A stretch of 33,704 nt of DNA, taken from the NCBI GenBank assembly GCA_030841105.1, contig JAVEDE010000086.1:1-33704 (forward strand). Direction: 5' to 3'. The notes beneath the pieces were generated by a model, which was not told where the DNA came from, made no database searches, and was given only the letters and a program-made list of their open reading frames with translations. The stretch comes from Pyrinomonadaceae bacterium (GTDB lineage: Bacteria > Acidobacteriota > Blastocatellia > Pyrinomonadales > Pyrinomonadaceae). The position numbers and the translations under genes were made by a program. Shown one piece after another: positions 8,271 to 16,443 of the stretch. The first letter of the stretch is position 1; every line of letters starts with the position of its first letter.

Positions 8271-8609
8271 TCACTCCGCGCCCAACCTCTCCTTCATCTT
8301 CGCTTCCATTTCGCGGCGCACGTCTTCGCGGTCTTCTTCGGCCTCGTCCGGCTCGAACAACTCGAAGAGCGCGTAGGGCGATTCGCTGACGTGGCGCAGT
8401 TCCCACGCCTCGCGCCCGCCCTCTGCGGGACGCGCGAACCACATCGCGTCAATCGGAAATTCGCGCGCCGGGACGGTCTCGAAATCCGCGCCGCCCGTCG
8501 CGTCGCGCAGTTCGGCGAGTGCGTCGGGGCGCATCAAGACGCGCGCGAGTCGCCAGCCGTGCTTGCTGTAGGTCGCCAGTGTTTCGTGAAATTGATCGAG
8601 TCGCCCCAA
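8271..8609 (-). CDS. Small unknown soluble protein
   Basis: 112 residues with no signal peptide, membrane segment or catalytic motif. The N-terminal LDQFHETLATYSKHGWRLARVLMR is helical, the middle is mixed, and the C-terminus (FEPDEAEEDREDVRREMEAKMKERLG) is a charged, coiled-coil-like helix. The start is a TTG at 8609 supported by GGGAG on the minus strand (8623-8619), 9 bases upstream. Its end abuts the 8179-8266 palindrome. Family not recognised. Confidence 0.6.
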   Translation of the reverse strand: MGRLDQFHETLATYSKHGWRLARVLMRPDALAELRDATGGADFETVPAREFPIDAMWFARPAEGGREAWELRHVSESPYALFELFEPDEAEEDREDVRREMEAKMKERLGAE

Positions 8610-8756
8610 CAGAGTTTTCTCCCGCCGCCACGCAAATTCTCTCGCCGTTTCTTTCGTTCAGCCCCGACTCTTGGTAGCATACATCACGCCCGCGCCGCCG
8701 CGAAAAGCGAGACCAGCGAACCTCGAAAGGCACGCCCGACGTAACCACAACCGCGC

Positions 8757-9608
8757 ATGCGCAAAAAAAGCGACCACCCCGCCACGCCCGAAGGCCGTAG
8801 CACGAAGAAAGGCCAAGCGGACGACTTCACCGCGTCGCCCTTTTACGCCGCGCTCGCTCGCGCGCTCGCACGTCGCGGCTTGAAGTTGGAAGAGTTGTGC
8901 GACGCGTGCGACCCGGTCGAGCGTCGCCTGCTCGCCGAGTACGGCGCGATGTTCGTCGCCGACGCGAGCCAGGTGCGCGTGCCGCCGCGCTGCGTGTTCC
9001 GAAGCGAGGAGGAGTGCGCGCGCTTTCAGGCGGAGGCCGAGCCGCGCGGCCTGCACATCGGCGACGCGCAGATCGAGTTGCAACCGGCCGCGCTCGACGC
9101 GCTCGTCGCGGCGCGCGCCGAGGCGCACGCGGAGGGGTTGGAGATCACGCCGCGCGGGGGCGCGGAGGCGGCGCGGCGCAGTTACGCAGACACGCTCCGC
9201 CTGTGGGAGTCGCGCGTCAAGCCCGCGCTCGCACACTGGGTCGGGCGCGAACGCCTCGCGCCGGACGAGGCCGCACGGCTCGGCGCGCTCGCCTCCGGCG
9301 AACAGATCGCGGCGGTGCTCAGGGAAGAGGAGCGCGGCAATTTTTTCAGCAAAGATTTTTCGCGGACGATCCTGTCTTCGGTCGCCGCGCCGGGCGCGTC
9401 GCAGCACCTCGCGATGCTGGCGTTCGACGCGGCGGAGTTTCGCGACGAGCGCGTGCGCGCGATTCTGGCGCACCACGGTTGGTTTCAAACCGTCCTTCAC
9501 GATCTGCCGCACTTTACTTTTCTCGGCGTTCGTGAGAAAGAGTTGCGCGCCCTCGGACTCAAGCGCGTCGTAGAATGTGGTCAGGATTTCTGGATACCCG
9601 ATATTTAA
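8757..9608 (+). CDS. M15-like (VanY/D-Ala-D-Ala carboxypeptidase-type) metallopeptidase
   Basis: 283 residues. The C-terminal third carries an M15-like zinc site: SQHLAMLAFD has the S-x-H-(6)-D spacing with His217 and Asp224. HHGWFQTV is followed by LPHFTFLG with His252 as the likely third ligand, comparable to the YGF...EPWHFRYVG region of VanY/DacA-type enzymes. The usual Gly between His and Asp is Met here. If active it would trim peptidoglycan stem peptides, but no signal peptide is visible (basic, Lys-rich N-terminus), which is odd for an envelope enzyme. Domain assignment is from motif spacing and needs profile confirmation. Confidence 0.7.
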   Translation: MRKKSDHPATPEGRSTKKGQADDFTASPFYAALARALARRGLKLEELCDACDPVERRLLAEYGAMFVADASQVRVPPRCVFRSEEECARFQAEAEPRGLHIGDAQIELQPAALDALVAARAEAHAEGLEITPRGGAEAARRSYADTLRLWESRVKPALAHWVGRERLAPDEAARLGALASGEQIAAVLREEERGNFFSKDFSRTILSSVAAPGASQHLAMLAFDAAEFRDERVRAILAHHGWFQTVLHDLPHFTFLGVREKELRALGLKRVVECGQDFWIPDI

Positions 9609-9717
9609 TAGACGCCGACCGGCCGCAGCCGCGAGTTAGGAAAAGTTCGCGCGCCGCGCCCGCTTCGCACCTTGCTATAGACCCGAACAAGCTCAACACC
9701 CCTGAAGGAGAAGACTA

Positions 9718-10287
9718 ATGGCAACCTGCGCCTCTTGCGGTACGAACAACGTCGAAGGAACAAAATTTTGCGTCAGTTGCGGCGCGACGCTCGCGCCCAC
9801 ATCTGCGCCCGCCCCCGAATCGTGGCGCGTGAGCGGCGACTTGAACAACCAGCCGCCCCCCGCTAATCCTTACAACCAGCCGCCCCCGGCCGCCGGAGGA
9901 GATCCCTACGGCCAGTCGGCCGGTTACACGCCGCAGACTCCGCCGCCGTCCGGTTATCCCCCGTACAACCCCGGCCAGAGCATGACGCCGCAATACCAGC
10001 AGACGCCGACGGCGGGCGAGCCGATGCACCCGATCGTCCCCGCTCTCGTCAGTTTTTTCTTCCCCGGCATCGGACTCCTGTTCGTGCCTAACAAGGCCGG
10101 ACTCGGCATCGCCATCTTCGCCGGGACGCTGGCCTACGCCGTCGTCGCCACGATCCTGACGTTCGTCGCCGTCGGCCTGTGCCTCTTCATGGTGATGCCG
10201 CTCATCAACATCGCGGCGGCGATTCACAGTTGGGACGAAGCGGCGAAGAACTCGAACGGGCAGTTCCAGCCGATACTCTTCAAATAA
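9718..10287 (+). CDS. Zinc-ribbon membrane protein with Pro/Gly/Tyr-rich linker
   Basis: 189 residues. The N-terminal zinc ribbon has Cys4, Cys7, Cys18 and Cys21. A disordered linker rich in Pro, Gln, Tyr and Gly runs from about 30 to 100. Two hydrophobic segments follow from about 104 to 170, with the pattern PALVSFFFPGIGLLF then GIAIFAGTLAYAVVATILTFVAVGLCLFMV, broadly like small TM2-type membrane proteins. A strong GAAGGAG (9704-9710) lies 7 bases before the ATG. The next gene starts 9 bases after its stop, so they are probably cotranscribed. Function is unknown; zinc-ribbon/linker/TM proteins of this kind are often membrane organisers. Confidence 0.82.
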   Translation: MATCASCGTNNVEGTKFCVSCGATLAPTSAPAPESWRVSGDLNNQPPPANPYNQPPPAAGGDPYGQSAGYTPQTPPPSGYPPYNPGQSMTPQYQQTPTAGEPMHPIVPALVSFFFPGIGLLFVPNKAGLGIAIFAGTLAYAVVATILTFVAVGLCLFMVMPLINIAAAIHSWDEAAKNSNGQFQPILFK

Positions 10288-10296
10288 CAAAACCGC

Positions 10297-10794
10297 GTGG
10301 ACGTGTTCGACCGAACGGCGCAGAGTCTCTACCGCGCCTCGATGTGGGCGGGCAGTTGGTGGTGTCACCAACTGCCCGCCCGTTCGCCGCACCTGTGGGG
10401 CGCGCAACTGCCGCTGTGCTGGCGTTGCACGGGAATCCTCGTCGGCACGCTCGCGCTCTTCGGCTGGTTGCTGTGGAAGCGTCGCGTGCCGCCGCTCAGA
10501 CTGAGCATCGCCCTCGCGCTTTTGCTGCCGCTCGACGTGCTGCACGCCGTCGTCACGCATGGCGAAGGCGACAACGCGCGGCGTCTGCTGACGGGCGTGC
10601 TCTGGGGGATTTTCGGCACGTCCCTTTTCTTACGCTTCGTCAAACGCGCCGCCGCCCGGCTCTCCCCTTCAAGCACGCCCGCGCGCACTTTGAAACCCAC
10701 GGCGCGACGGCAAACTTCACACGCGCCCGACGCGTCCCCGCCCACATCATCAACTCGCCCGTCGCAGTCATGCGAAAACTACCAAGAGATTTAA
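10297..10794 (+). CDS. DUF2085 family membrane protein
   Basis: 165 residues. The family signature is visible: WWCHQLPARSPHLWGAQLPLCWRCTGI, with Cys23-His24 and Cys41/Cys44, followed by three hydrophobic stretches (GILVGTLALFGWLLW, LSIALALLLPLDVLHAVV, LLTGVLWGIFGTSLFL). The tail after residue ~115 is Ser/Thr/Arg-rich. The GTG start is 9 bases after the upstream stop with no strong Shine-Dalgarno, suggesting translational coupling; an in-frame ATG at codon 16 is an alternative. The end overlaps the next gene by 25 bases. Biochemical role unknown; the conserved Cys/His set suggests metal or redox use. Confidence 0.85.
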   Translation: MDVFDRTAQSLYRASMWAGSWWCHQLPARSPHLWGAQLPLCWRCTGILVGTLALFGWLLWKRRVPPLRLSIALALLLPLDVLHAVVTHGEGDNARRLLTGVLWGIFGTSLFLRFVKRAAARLSPSSTPARTLKPTARRQTSHAPDASPPTSSTRPSQSCENYQEI

Positions 10795-11225
10795 TCAGCG
10801 GGATCAACTCCGCGCCCGGCCTTGTCGGCGCGCTCGTCCTGCTGCAACTCGTTATCATGCGCGCGTTCGCGTCCGTGCGTGACGGGCGCGTGTTCGTCTT
10901 GGGGCGCGAGTTGCGTTGGGAGTGCTGGTTCAAGCGTGGGTTAGGTTTCCCGTGCCCGACGTGCGGGCTGACGCGCAGCGTCATCCTCACGTTGCACGGG
11001 CGCGCGGGCGAGGCGTGGCAACAGAATCCGGCGGGACTCCTGCTCGTCTGCGGCCTCGTCCTGCTCGGCCTCGCGCTCCTCTATCTCGCGTTTTATCGCA
11101 CGCGCCACACGCCGCACGACAGCGGCGCAATTCGACGCCGCATCCGCAGCGCCACGAAAGTCTACGCGCACCTGCTCGTCGCCGTGTTGTTCGCGCACTG
11201 GCTCGTTGAACTCGCGTCGCGCTAG
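10770..11225 (+). CDS. DUF2752 family membrane protein
   Basis: 151 residues. The DUF2752 signature CPTCGLTRS is at 62-70 (Cys62, Cys65), after an N-terminal hydrophobic helix (VGALVLLQLVIM) and before two further helices (LLLVCGLVLLGLALLYLAF and AHLLVAVLFAHWLVEL). The ATG at 10770 is chosen because it begins a normal-length family member. The frame is open far upstream, but that part merely overlaps the two preceding genes. Overlap with DUF2085 by 25 bases indicates a tight operon. DUF2752 and DUF2085 both pair a Cys-motif loop with membrane helices, so a joint function is plausible. Confidence 0.85.
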   Translation: MRKLPRDLISGINSAPGLVGALVLLQLVIMRAFASVRDGRVFVLGRELRWECWFKRGLGFPCPTCGLTRSVILTLHGRAGEAWQQNPAGLLLVCGLVLLGLALLYLAFYRTRHTPHDSGAIRRRIRSATKVYAHLLVAVLFAHWLVELASR

Positions 11226-11533
11226 CGCGTGCGACGACCTGCGCGAAGGCGCGTTGACGGGCTTGCTGCGAGTGCGACCGACTCACTTTAAAAAACCGGC
11301 GCGGCGGCAAATTTTGCTTTTACCTTTCGCCCCGCTTGGTGCTAAACTCCGTGACTGTCCGGCATCCGCCGTTTCAGCAAAACGACAACTTTCCCCGTTG
11401 CCTGTTAGTTGCCTGTTAGAAGGATTAACAAACTGTCTCCTCTCGCCGCTCGACCGCGCTACTTCCCCCTCGCCTCGTTCAGAAGTAAACGGCCAAGACA
11501 GCGACCCTTTGTCCCCAAAAAGAGGGTTTTATC
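11226..11533. other. Intergenic region before the Ser/Thr kinase gene
   Basis: 308 bases with no convincing gene. It holds a perfect 11-bp tandem duplication, GTTGCCTGTTA at 11397-11407 and 11408-11418, and a TAAACT (11343-11348) that could be a weak -10. The kinase Shine-Dalgarno AGAGGG is at 11521-11526, 7 bases before its ATG. Nothing else recognised. Confidence 0.55.
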
Positions 11534-13180
11534 ATGGACATCCCCCGTGTCATCGCTAACCGCTTCCGGATCGAATGTGAGATCGGCAGGGGCGGGATGG
11601 GCACTGTCTATCTCGCCACGCATCTCGGACTGGAACGCCCCGTCGCCGTCAAAGTTTTGAAGGCGGAGTTTGCCGCCGACCCCGAAGTGGCCGAACGTTT
11701 CATGCGCGAGGCGCGCACGATGGCGCGCCTGCGCCACACGCGCGCCGCGATGATCTTCGACGCGGGGAGTCTGCCCGACGGCCGCCCCTTCATCGTGATG
11801 GAACACGTCGAAGGCTCGACGCTCGCCGACGTGCTGGCGCGCGAGGGACGTTTCCCGGCCGAGCGCGCTGTGCGCATCGCCTGCGAAATCTGCGACGTGC
11901 TGGCCGAGGCGCACGCGCTCGGCATCGTCCACCGCGACCTCAAGCCTTCCAACATCATGCTCAACGAGCGCGGCGTTTCGGTGCTCGACTTCGGCATCGC
12001 CAAAGTGCTCACGGCCTCGGCCGACGTGACCAAGACGCACGCCACCACCGAGTCGGGTTTGATCATCGGCACGCCGCGTTACATGTCGCCCGAACAATGT
12101 CTCGGCAAGCCCGTCGGCACGGCGAGCGACCTCTACAGCGTCGGCGTGCTCGTCTACGAAATGCTGTCGGGGCAGCCGCCGTTCACGGATCAACTGCAAT
12201 CGGCGGTGCTCGTCCGGCAGGCGACTTCCGCGCCGCCGCCGCTGATGGCGCGCTGCCCGGAAGTCCCGCGCCGCCTCGCGCTCGCGACGCACACGCTGCT
12301 CGCCAAGAACCCGACCGACCGTCCGAAGTGTGCGCGCGAAGCCCGCGCCATGCTCGAACGCAGCCTCCACGACACGGCGCAACTCGTCATGCCGGAAGCG
12401 GTCGCGCCGTTCGCCTCCACCATCGCCACACTCGACACGCGCGCGTCGAACGCCTCGCGCGCCGTCGCCGCCGTGGCCGTGCTCGCGTTGCTCGGCGGGT
12501 TGTTCTTCGCGTGGTCTTCGAGCAGCACGACGAGCGCACGCGTCAAAGCGAACGCTTCGCCGCGCGGCGGAAGCGCGACCTCAACTGCCGCCAACACTGT
12601 TTCGCCCGCCGTCGTCCAGACGGCTTTCGCCAGAGAGTTTGTGGAGGACGTGGAAGCGCCGAACGTCTACCCGGCCTCGCTCTCGAATGACGCCGCGCGC
12701 CAGATCGCGGCGAGCGTCTCGACCGGCGGCGCGGTGAGCGAAGCGCGTGTGCTCCGCACCGTGCGCGGCACGGGCATCGCCGCCGTGCGCGACGAACGCA
12801 ATGCGGGCGCGTCGCACCTCTTTTTGATGGAGTCGCGCGGCGCGACGGGCGGCTTCCGCGTGGCCGCGCGCGCCGAACTCGACAAGGAAGGCTTTAGCGG
12901 CGCGAAGTGGGCGACCACGGTCGTTGACGCCGACGGCGACGGCTACGACGAGATCATCTGCACCGGCACGGACTCGCGCGACGATCCGTTCAGCCGCCGC
13001 CTCGTCCTCTACGCGCCGCGCACGCGCCAGTCCTACAGCATGCGCGTCGGTCTCGACAGCCGCGAGCGCAAGGCGATTCGCGTCCGCTGGTCGTCGAACG
13101 CCGCGGGCGACCATGCGAAGCCCTACCGTGCCGCCCTGCGCTCGCACGCGCTTGCCGACTTGCCGCAGGCCAGACTGTAG
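11534..13180 (+). CDS. PknB-type membrane Ser/Thr protein kinase with extracytoplasmic domain
   Basis: 548 residues. The kinase domain spans about 11-275: Gly-rich loop GRGGMG (18-23), Lys40 in VAVKVLK, catalytic HRDLKPSN starting at His133 (Asp135), DFG at 152-154, then activation segment GTPRYMSPEQ. All catalytic residues are present, so it should be active. A membrane helix lies at about 309-328 (AVAAVAVLALLGGLFFAW). The outer part has no PASTA repeats. It includes a Ca-binding-like DADGDGYDE loop at 465-473 inside a beta-rich stretch, reminiscent of FG-GAP/VCBS repeats. It may sense envelope conditions and phosphorylate cytoplasmic targets; targets are unknown. Confidence 0.93.
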   Translation: MDIPRVIANRFRIECEIGRGGMGTVYLATHLGLERPVAVKVLKAEFAADPEVAERFMREARTMARLRHTRAAMIFDAGSLPDGRPFIVMEHVEGSTLADVLAREGRFPAERAVRIACEICDVLAEAHALGIVHRDLKPSNIMLNERGVSVLDFGIAKVLTASADVTKTHATTESGLIIGTPRYMSPEQCLGKPVGTASDLYSVGVLVYEMLSGQPPFTDQLQSAVLVRQATSAPPPLMARCPEVPRRLALATHTLLAKNPTDRPKCAREARAMLERSLHDTAQLVMPEAVAPFASTIATLDTRASNASRAVAAVAVLALLGGLFFAWSSSSTTSARVKANASPRGGSATSTAANTVSPAVVQTAFAREFVEDVEAPNVYPASLSNDAARQIAASVSTGGAVSEARVLRTVRGTGIAAVRDERNAGASHLFLMESRGATGGFRVAARAELDKEGFSGAKWATTVVDADGDGYDEIICTGTDSRDDPFSRRLVLYAPRTRQSYSMRVGLDSRERKAIRVRWSSNAAGDHAKPYRAALRSHALADLPQARL

Positions 13181-13200
13181 TTGGGCGGTTCGTAATTGAT

Positions 13201-13707
13201 ATGAAGAATTTGCTTCTGCTGTTCGCACTGCTTCAACTAACCGCCCTCGTTAGTTTCGCGCAAAACGATTTTGCCACGGTCACAGCGGGTGCGAATGCTT
13301 GTGAGTTGAACAGCCTGCATCTCGACGGGCTGCGTCAAGAGTTGGGAAATAACCCGACCGCCAGAATCATCGCAAAAGTTTACGCGGGCAAAAGCGAAAC
13401 TCCCACGGTTAGCGAAAGAAGAACGAACTACATCCGCAAGTTCTTGGAGCACAACAAAGGCTTCGACATCTCGCGCGTCGAATTCGTAGATTCTGGAAAG
13501 CTCAACACCAAAGAAAATCCGAAAGCCGAGTTTTATATTGCGCAAGCGGGAGAGGCTGAAGGGAAACTTTATCTCGTGACATACTCACGACCGGGTGAGA
13601 CGCCGTGCCTCGACTGTTGCGAGGACGGATATATGCCGAGGAAGATAGGCGCAAAATTTAAACCGAAGCAGAAAATAAAGAGACAACGTAAGAAACGTAA
13701 TGGCTGA
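13201..13707 (+). CDS. Secreted unknown protein of lower GC content
   Basis: 168 residues with a signal peptide (MKNLLLLFALLQLTALVSFAQ, cleavage near residue 20-21). The mature part has a mixed alpha/beta segment (ARIIAKVYAGKSETPTVSERRTNYIRKFLEHNKG) with the rhythm of an OmpA-like domain, but not enough to name it. A CLDCC cluster follows, and the tail is very basic (KFKPKQKIKRQRKKRNG). Its GC content is clearly below that of its neighbours and AAA/AAG/ATA codons are common, suggesting a foreign or relaxed gene. It begins 20 bases after the kinase stop. I do not recognise the family. Confidence 0.72.
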   Translation: MKNLLLLFALLQLTALVSFAQNDFATVTAGANACELNSLHLDGLRQELGNNPTARIIAKVYAGKSETPTVSERRTNYIRKFLEHNKGFDISRVEFVDSGKLNTKENPKAEFYIAQAGEAEGKLYLVTYSRPGETPCLDCCEDGYMPRKIGAKFKPKQKIKRQRKKRNG

Positions 13708-13731
13708 AAGTTAGAAAGGAAAGTTAAACCC

Positions 13732-14577
13732 TTGCACCCTCCTCGCACGCGAAAAATTCTGTTCGCAATCCTGTCGCTCGTCCTCACGTCTTGCGGCGGG
13801 GCTGTCGTCTTCGCTCAGACTCCTAATGTTCCTGTTACTCCCGTCGCGCCCGTCGCGGAAGAGAAGGTCTACACGCCCGCCGAAGTGACGACGCCAGCCG
13901 TCATCCTGTCGAACCCGAAGCCACAATATCCGAGAGTCGCGGGGAAGTATGACGTGAGCGGGACGGTCGAACTGAGCATGGTGCTCGCGGCGGACGGCAA
14001 GGTGCGCAATCTCGAAGTCGTGAAGGGACTCTCGCAGGGGCAGAACACCGCCGCGCTGAGAGCCGCGCGCGGCATCAAGTTTCTGACGGCGAAGCGCGGC
14101 GGCGAGCCGGTCGCGCAATCCTACACGGTCGAGTACCCGTTCCAGTTCGTCACCATCGAGGACGGCGTGCCCGAAGAGTTGCGCGGCGTGAAGAAGATTT
14201 ACGTGGACACGGGCGGCGAGCGGAAGGAGCGCGAGAACATCACCGGCGAAATCCTCGCGCGCCTGCCGTGGCTCGAAATCGTGGACGCGGCAAGCGAGGC
14301 CGAGGTGATCCTGGAGTTCGGCACGGGCGAACTTACGCAGCGGGGCGCTTACGAAGTGAAAGGCCAACTCGGCAGGACGAAGCAGCGGTTGGAGATGAAC
14401 ACCGACTACAAACTCGGCCGCGGGCAAGTGGTCAAGCGCGTCTCGGAGACAGCCCTCCACGTCCTCTTGAAATTTGAAGACCCGCAGTTCAACAACTTCG
14501 AGCGCAAGCCGAGCACCAACTTCGCCAGAGCCTTCCTGCGCGCTTACGAGCGTGCGAACGACCTCGGCCTCAAATAG
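13732..14577 (+). CDS. Exported protein with TonB C-terminal domain and a second unknown domain
   Basis: 281 residues. A signal peptide (KILFAILSLVLTSCGGAVVFAQ) is followed by a Pro/Val-rich spacer. A TonB C-terminal-type domain then spans about 58-140 (NPKPQYPRVAGKYDVSGTV, AALRAARGIKFLTAKRGGEPV). The remaining ~140 residues (GVKKIYVDTGGERKEREN and onward) form another alpha/beta domain that I do not recognise. The TTG start has AAAGGA (13715-13720) 11 bases upstream, and no in-frame ATG precedes the signal peptide. Lacking the N-terminal TonB membrane anchor/ExbB contact, it is more likely a secreted TonB_C-fold protein than an energy transducer. Confidence 0.8.
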   Translation: MHPPRTRKILFAILSLVLTSCGGAVVFAQTPNVPVTPVAPVAEEKVYTPAEVTTPAVILSNPKPQYPRVAGKYDVSGTVELSMVLAADGKVRNLEVVKGLSQGQNTAALRAARGIKFLTAKRGGEPVAQSYTVEYPFQFVTIEDGVPEELRGVKKIYVDTGGERKERENITGEILARLPWLEIVDAASEAEVILEFGTGELTQRGAYEVKGQLGRTKQRLEMNTDYKLGRGQVVKRVSETALHVLLKFEDPQFNNFERKPSTNFARAFLRAYERANDLGLK

Positions 14578-14820
14578 TTGACGCCGGTTGACGCGGGCGC
14601 ACTACTCCACACGCGCGACGTAAATCCATTTTCGCGTCCGCCCCGATCCATTCCCGCGTCCAGCCTTTTCTCACGCTTATCAGCCAAGCAACGCGGCGTG
14701 TTATGATCGGCCTCTAAAGGAAGCGAATCCGTAACTGCCAGTTGATGTCTCTCGGCCGCCCGCGCTGTTTGTCGTCACCAGCGCGCGGGGATTCTCCGAA
14801 CTTCTTTACACGAATAACTT

Positions 14821-16299
14821 ATGAAGCGAACTTTACCGACGCGTTATCTCTCGACTCTGGCGTTCCTGCTCGCGCTCGTCGCCGCTGCTCCGCTGCCACT
14901 CGGTGCGCCCGCCTACGCGCGCGCGCCGCAGACCGCGCGGCGCAGCACGGCGACCGCCACCACCGCGCCGCAGACCGCAGTCGCAACGGCCGCTGCGCAG
15001 TCGCAGCTTGTCAGCCGCGTGCTCGCGAACGGCCTCGAAGTGATCGTGCTTGAAGACCACTCGATCCCGCTCGTCTCTCTGGAACTCGCCGTCAAGAACG
15101 GCTCTTACACCGAGCCGCCCGAACTCAACGGCCTCTCGCATCTCTACGAGCACATGTTCTTCAAGGCCAACAAGGCCGTGCTCGAAGGGGCTGATTATTT
15201 GAAGACGCTCGATCAACTCGGCGTCTTGTCTAACGCTTCGACGCGCGAGGAGATCGTCAACTACTACTCGCACACGACCAGCCCGAATCTGCGCGTGGCG
15301 ATGGTGGCGATGCGCGACTCGGCGCGCTACCCGCTCTTTCACGAACGGCAGTTCGAGCAGGAGCGGCAGGCCGTCCTCGCCGAACTCGACCGCCACGAGT
15401 CGAACCCTTACGGCTTCCTGAGTCTGGAACTCAACAACCGACTCTTCTACAAGTATCCGAGTCGCAAGAATCCGGGCGGCAACCGCGAGACCGTCACGTC
15501 GGCCACCACCGACATCATGCGTCTCATCCAAGCGCGTTACTACATCCCGAACAACGCCGCCCTCATCGTGACGGGCGACGCGAAGGCCGAAGAGGTTTTC
15601 AAGTTCGCGCAGGAACTTTTCGGCGACTGGCGGAAGGGCGAAGACCCGTTCGTCAAGTACCCGATGGTCGAGCACCCGCCGCTCCCCCGGAGCGAGGGCG
15701 TCGTGATCAAGCAGCCCGTCAACAACATCATCCTCAACGTCGGCTGGCACGGCCCGTCTATCGGCAAGGACAACGCCGCCACCTACGCGGCCGACGTGTT
15801 CTCCTTCATCCTGCGCCAGCCCGACTCGCGCTTCCAACGCGCGCTCGTTGACACGGGACTCGTCACCGCCGTTGACTTCAACTACTACACGCAGCGCAAC
15901 GTCGGCCCCATTCAAGTGCTCGCGCAGACGACGCCCGACAAGGCGCGCGCCGCCATGCGCGCCATCTACAAAGAGATCGCCAGTTTCAACGACCCGGCCT
16001 ACTACACCGACGAGCAACTCGAAACCGCCAAAGCCCTGCTCGAAGCCGACGACCTCTACTCGCGCGAGAAGCTGACCGACTACACGCACACCCTCGGCTT
16101 CTGGTGGGCTTCGACCGGACTCGACTATTTCCGCGGCTACCTCGGCAACCTGCGCCGCACCTCGCGCGCCGACATCAACCGCTACATCACGACCTACATT
16201 CAAGGCAAGCCGCACGTTGGCCTCGCCCTGCTCTCGGAAGAATCGCAGCGAGAGGCGCAACTGACGCCACAGGATTTGATCGGAGAAGGAGTCAAGTAG
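14821..16299 (+). CDS. M16-family zinc peptidase, catalytically complete partner
   Basis: 492 residues with an N-terminal signal-like segment (LPTRYLSTLAFLLALVAAAPLPLGAPAYA). The inverted zinc motif HLYEH is at 107-111 with the downstream Glu188. That gives the exact HxxEH-x76-E spacing of M16 proteases, so this subunit should be active. Two M16 half-domains follow. The next gene encodes a partner lacking the motif, as in known heterodimeric M16B pairs with one catalytic and one structural subunit. Probably a periplasmic peptidase of peptides or damaged proteins; substrate unknown. The TAG stop at 16297-16299 lies inside the first arm of a large palindrome. Confidence 0.93.
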   Translation: MKRTLPTRYLSTLAFLLALVAAAPLPLGAPAYARAPQTARRSTATATTAPQTAVATAAAQSQLVSRVLANGLEVIVLEDHSIPLVSLELAVKNGSYTEPPELNGLSHLYEHMFFKANKAVLEGADYLKTLDQLGVLSNASTREEIVNYYSHTTSPNLRVAMVAMRDSARYPLFHERQFEQERQAVLAELDRHESNPYGFLSLELNNRLFYKYPSRKNPGGNRETVTSATTDIMRLIQARYYIPNNAALIVTGDAKAEEVFKFAQELFGDWRKGEDPFVKYPMVEHPPLPRSEGVVIKQPVNNIILNVGWHGPSIGKDNAATYAADVFSFILRQPDSRFQRALVDTGLVTAVDFNYYTQRNVGPIQVLAQTTPDKARAAMRAIYKEIASFNDPAYYTDEQLETAKALLEADDLYSREKLTDYTHTLGFWWASTGLDYFRGYLGNLRRTSRADINRYITTYIQGKPHVGLALLSEESQREAQLTPQDLIGEGVK

Positions 16300-16439
16300 T
16301 GATGAGTGATGGGTGATGAGTGATGAGTGAAGACAAGTAAATCGTGAATCGTCAATAGAAAGAACCGGGTTTCTTCTATTCACGATTTACGATCCACGCT
16401 TCACGGCTTTTACTCATCACCCATCACTCATCACTACTT
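16294..16439. repeat. 146-bp compound palindrome between the two M16 genes
   Basis: Outer arms 16294-16321 and 16412-16439 are perfect 28-bp inverted repeats made of the iterated word GATGAGT/GATGGGT. The left arm includes the TAG stop of the first M16 gene. The inner part is a second, imperfect inverted repeat of AAATCGTGAAT words around a centre AGAACCGGGTTTCTTCT. The inner module resembles the palindrome at 27425-27520. The right arm ends four bases before the next gene's ATG (16444), which has no visible Shine-Dalgarno. Confidence 0.93.
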
Positions 16440-16443
16440 CTTT

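Noticed and set aside
10179..10769. Upstream extension of the DUF2752 frame
   Set aside because: Overlaps the zinc-ribbon and DUF2085 genes in another frame and is Arg/Ala-rich; the normal family start is ATG 10770.
14833..16383. A 516-codon open frame on the minus strand across the M16 gene
   Set aside because: High-GC antisense shadow: composition is Val/Glu/Arg-rich with no domain, while the plus strand has a complete HxxEH-x76-E peptidase.
16294..16439. CRISPR array reading of the repeated words
   Set aside because: Repeats are 7-11 bases without unique spacers and form a palindrome; no cas genes are present.
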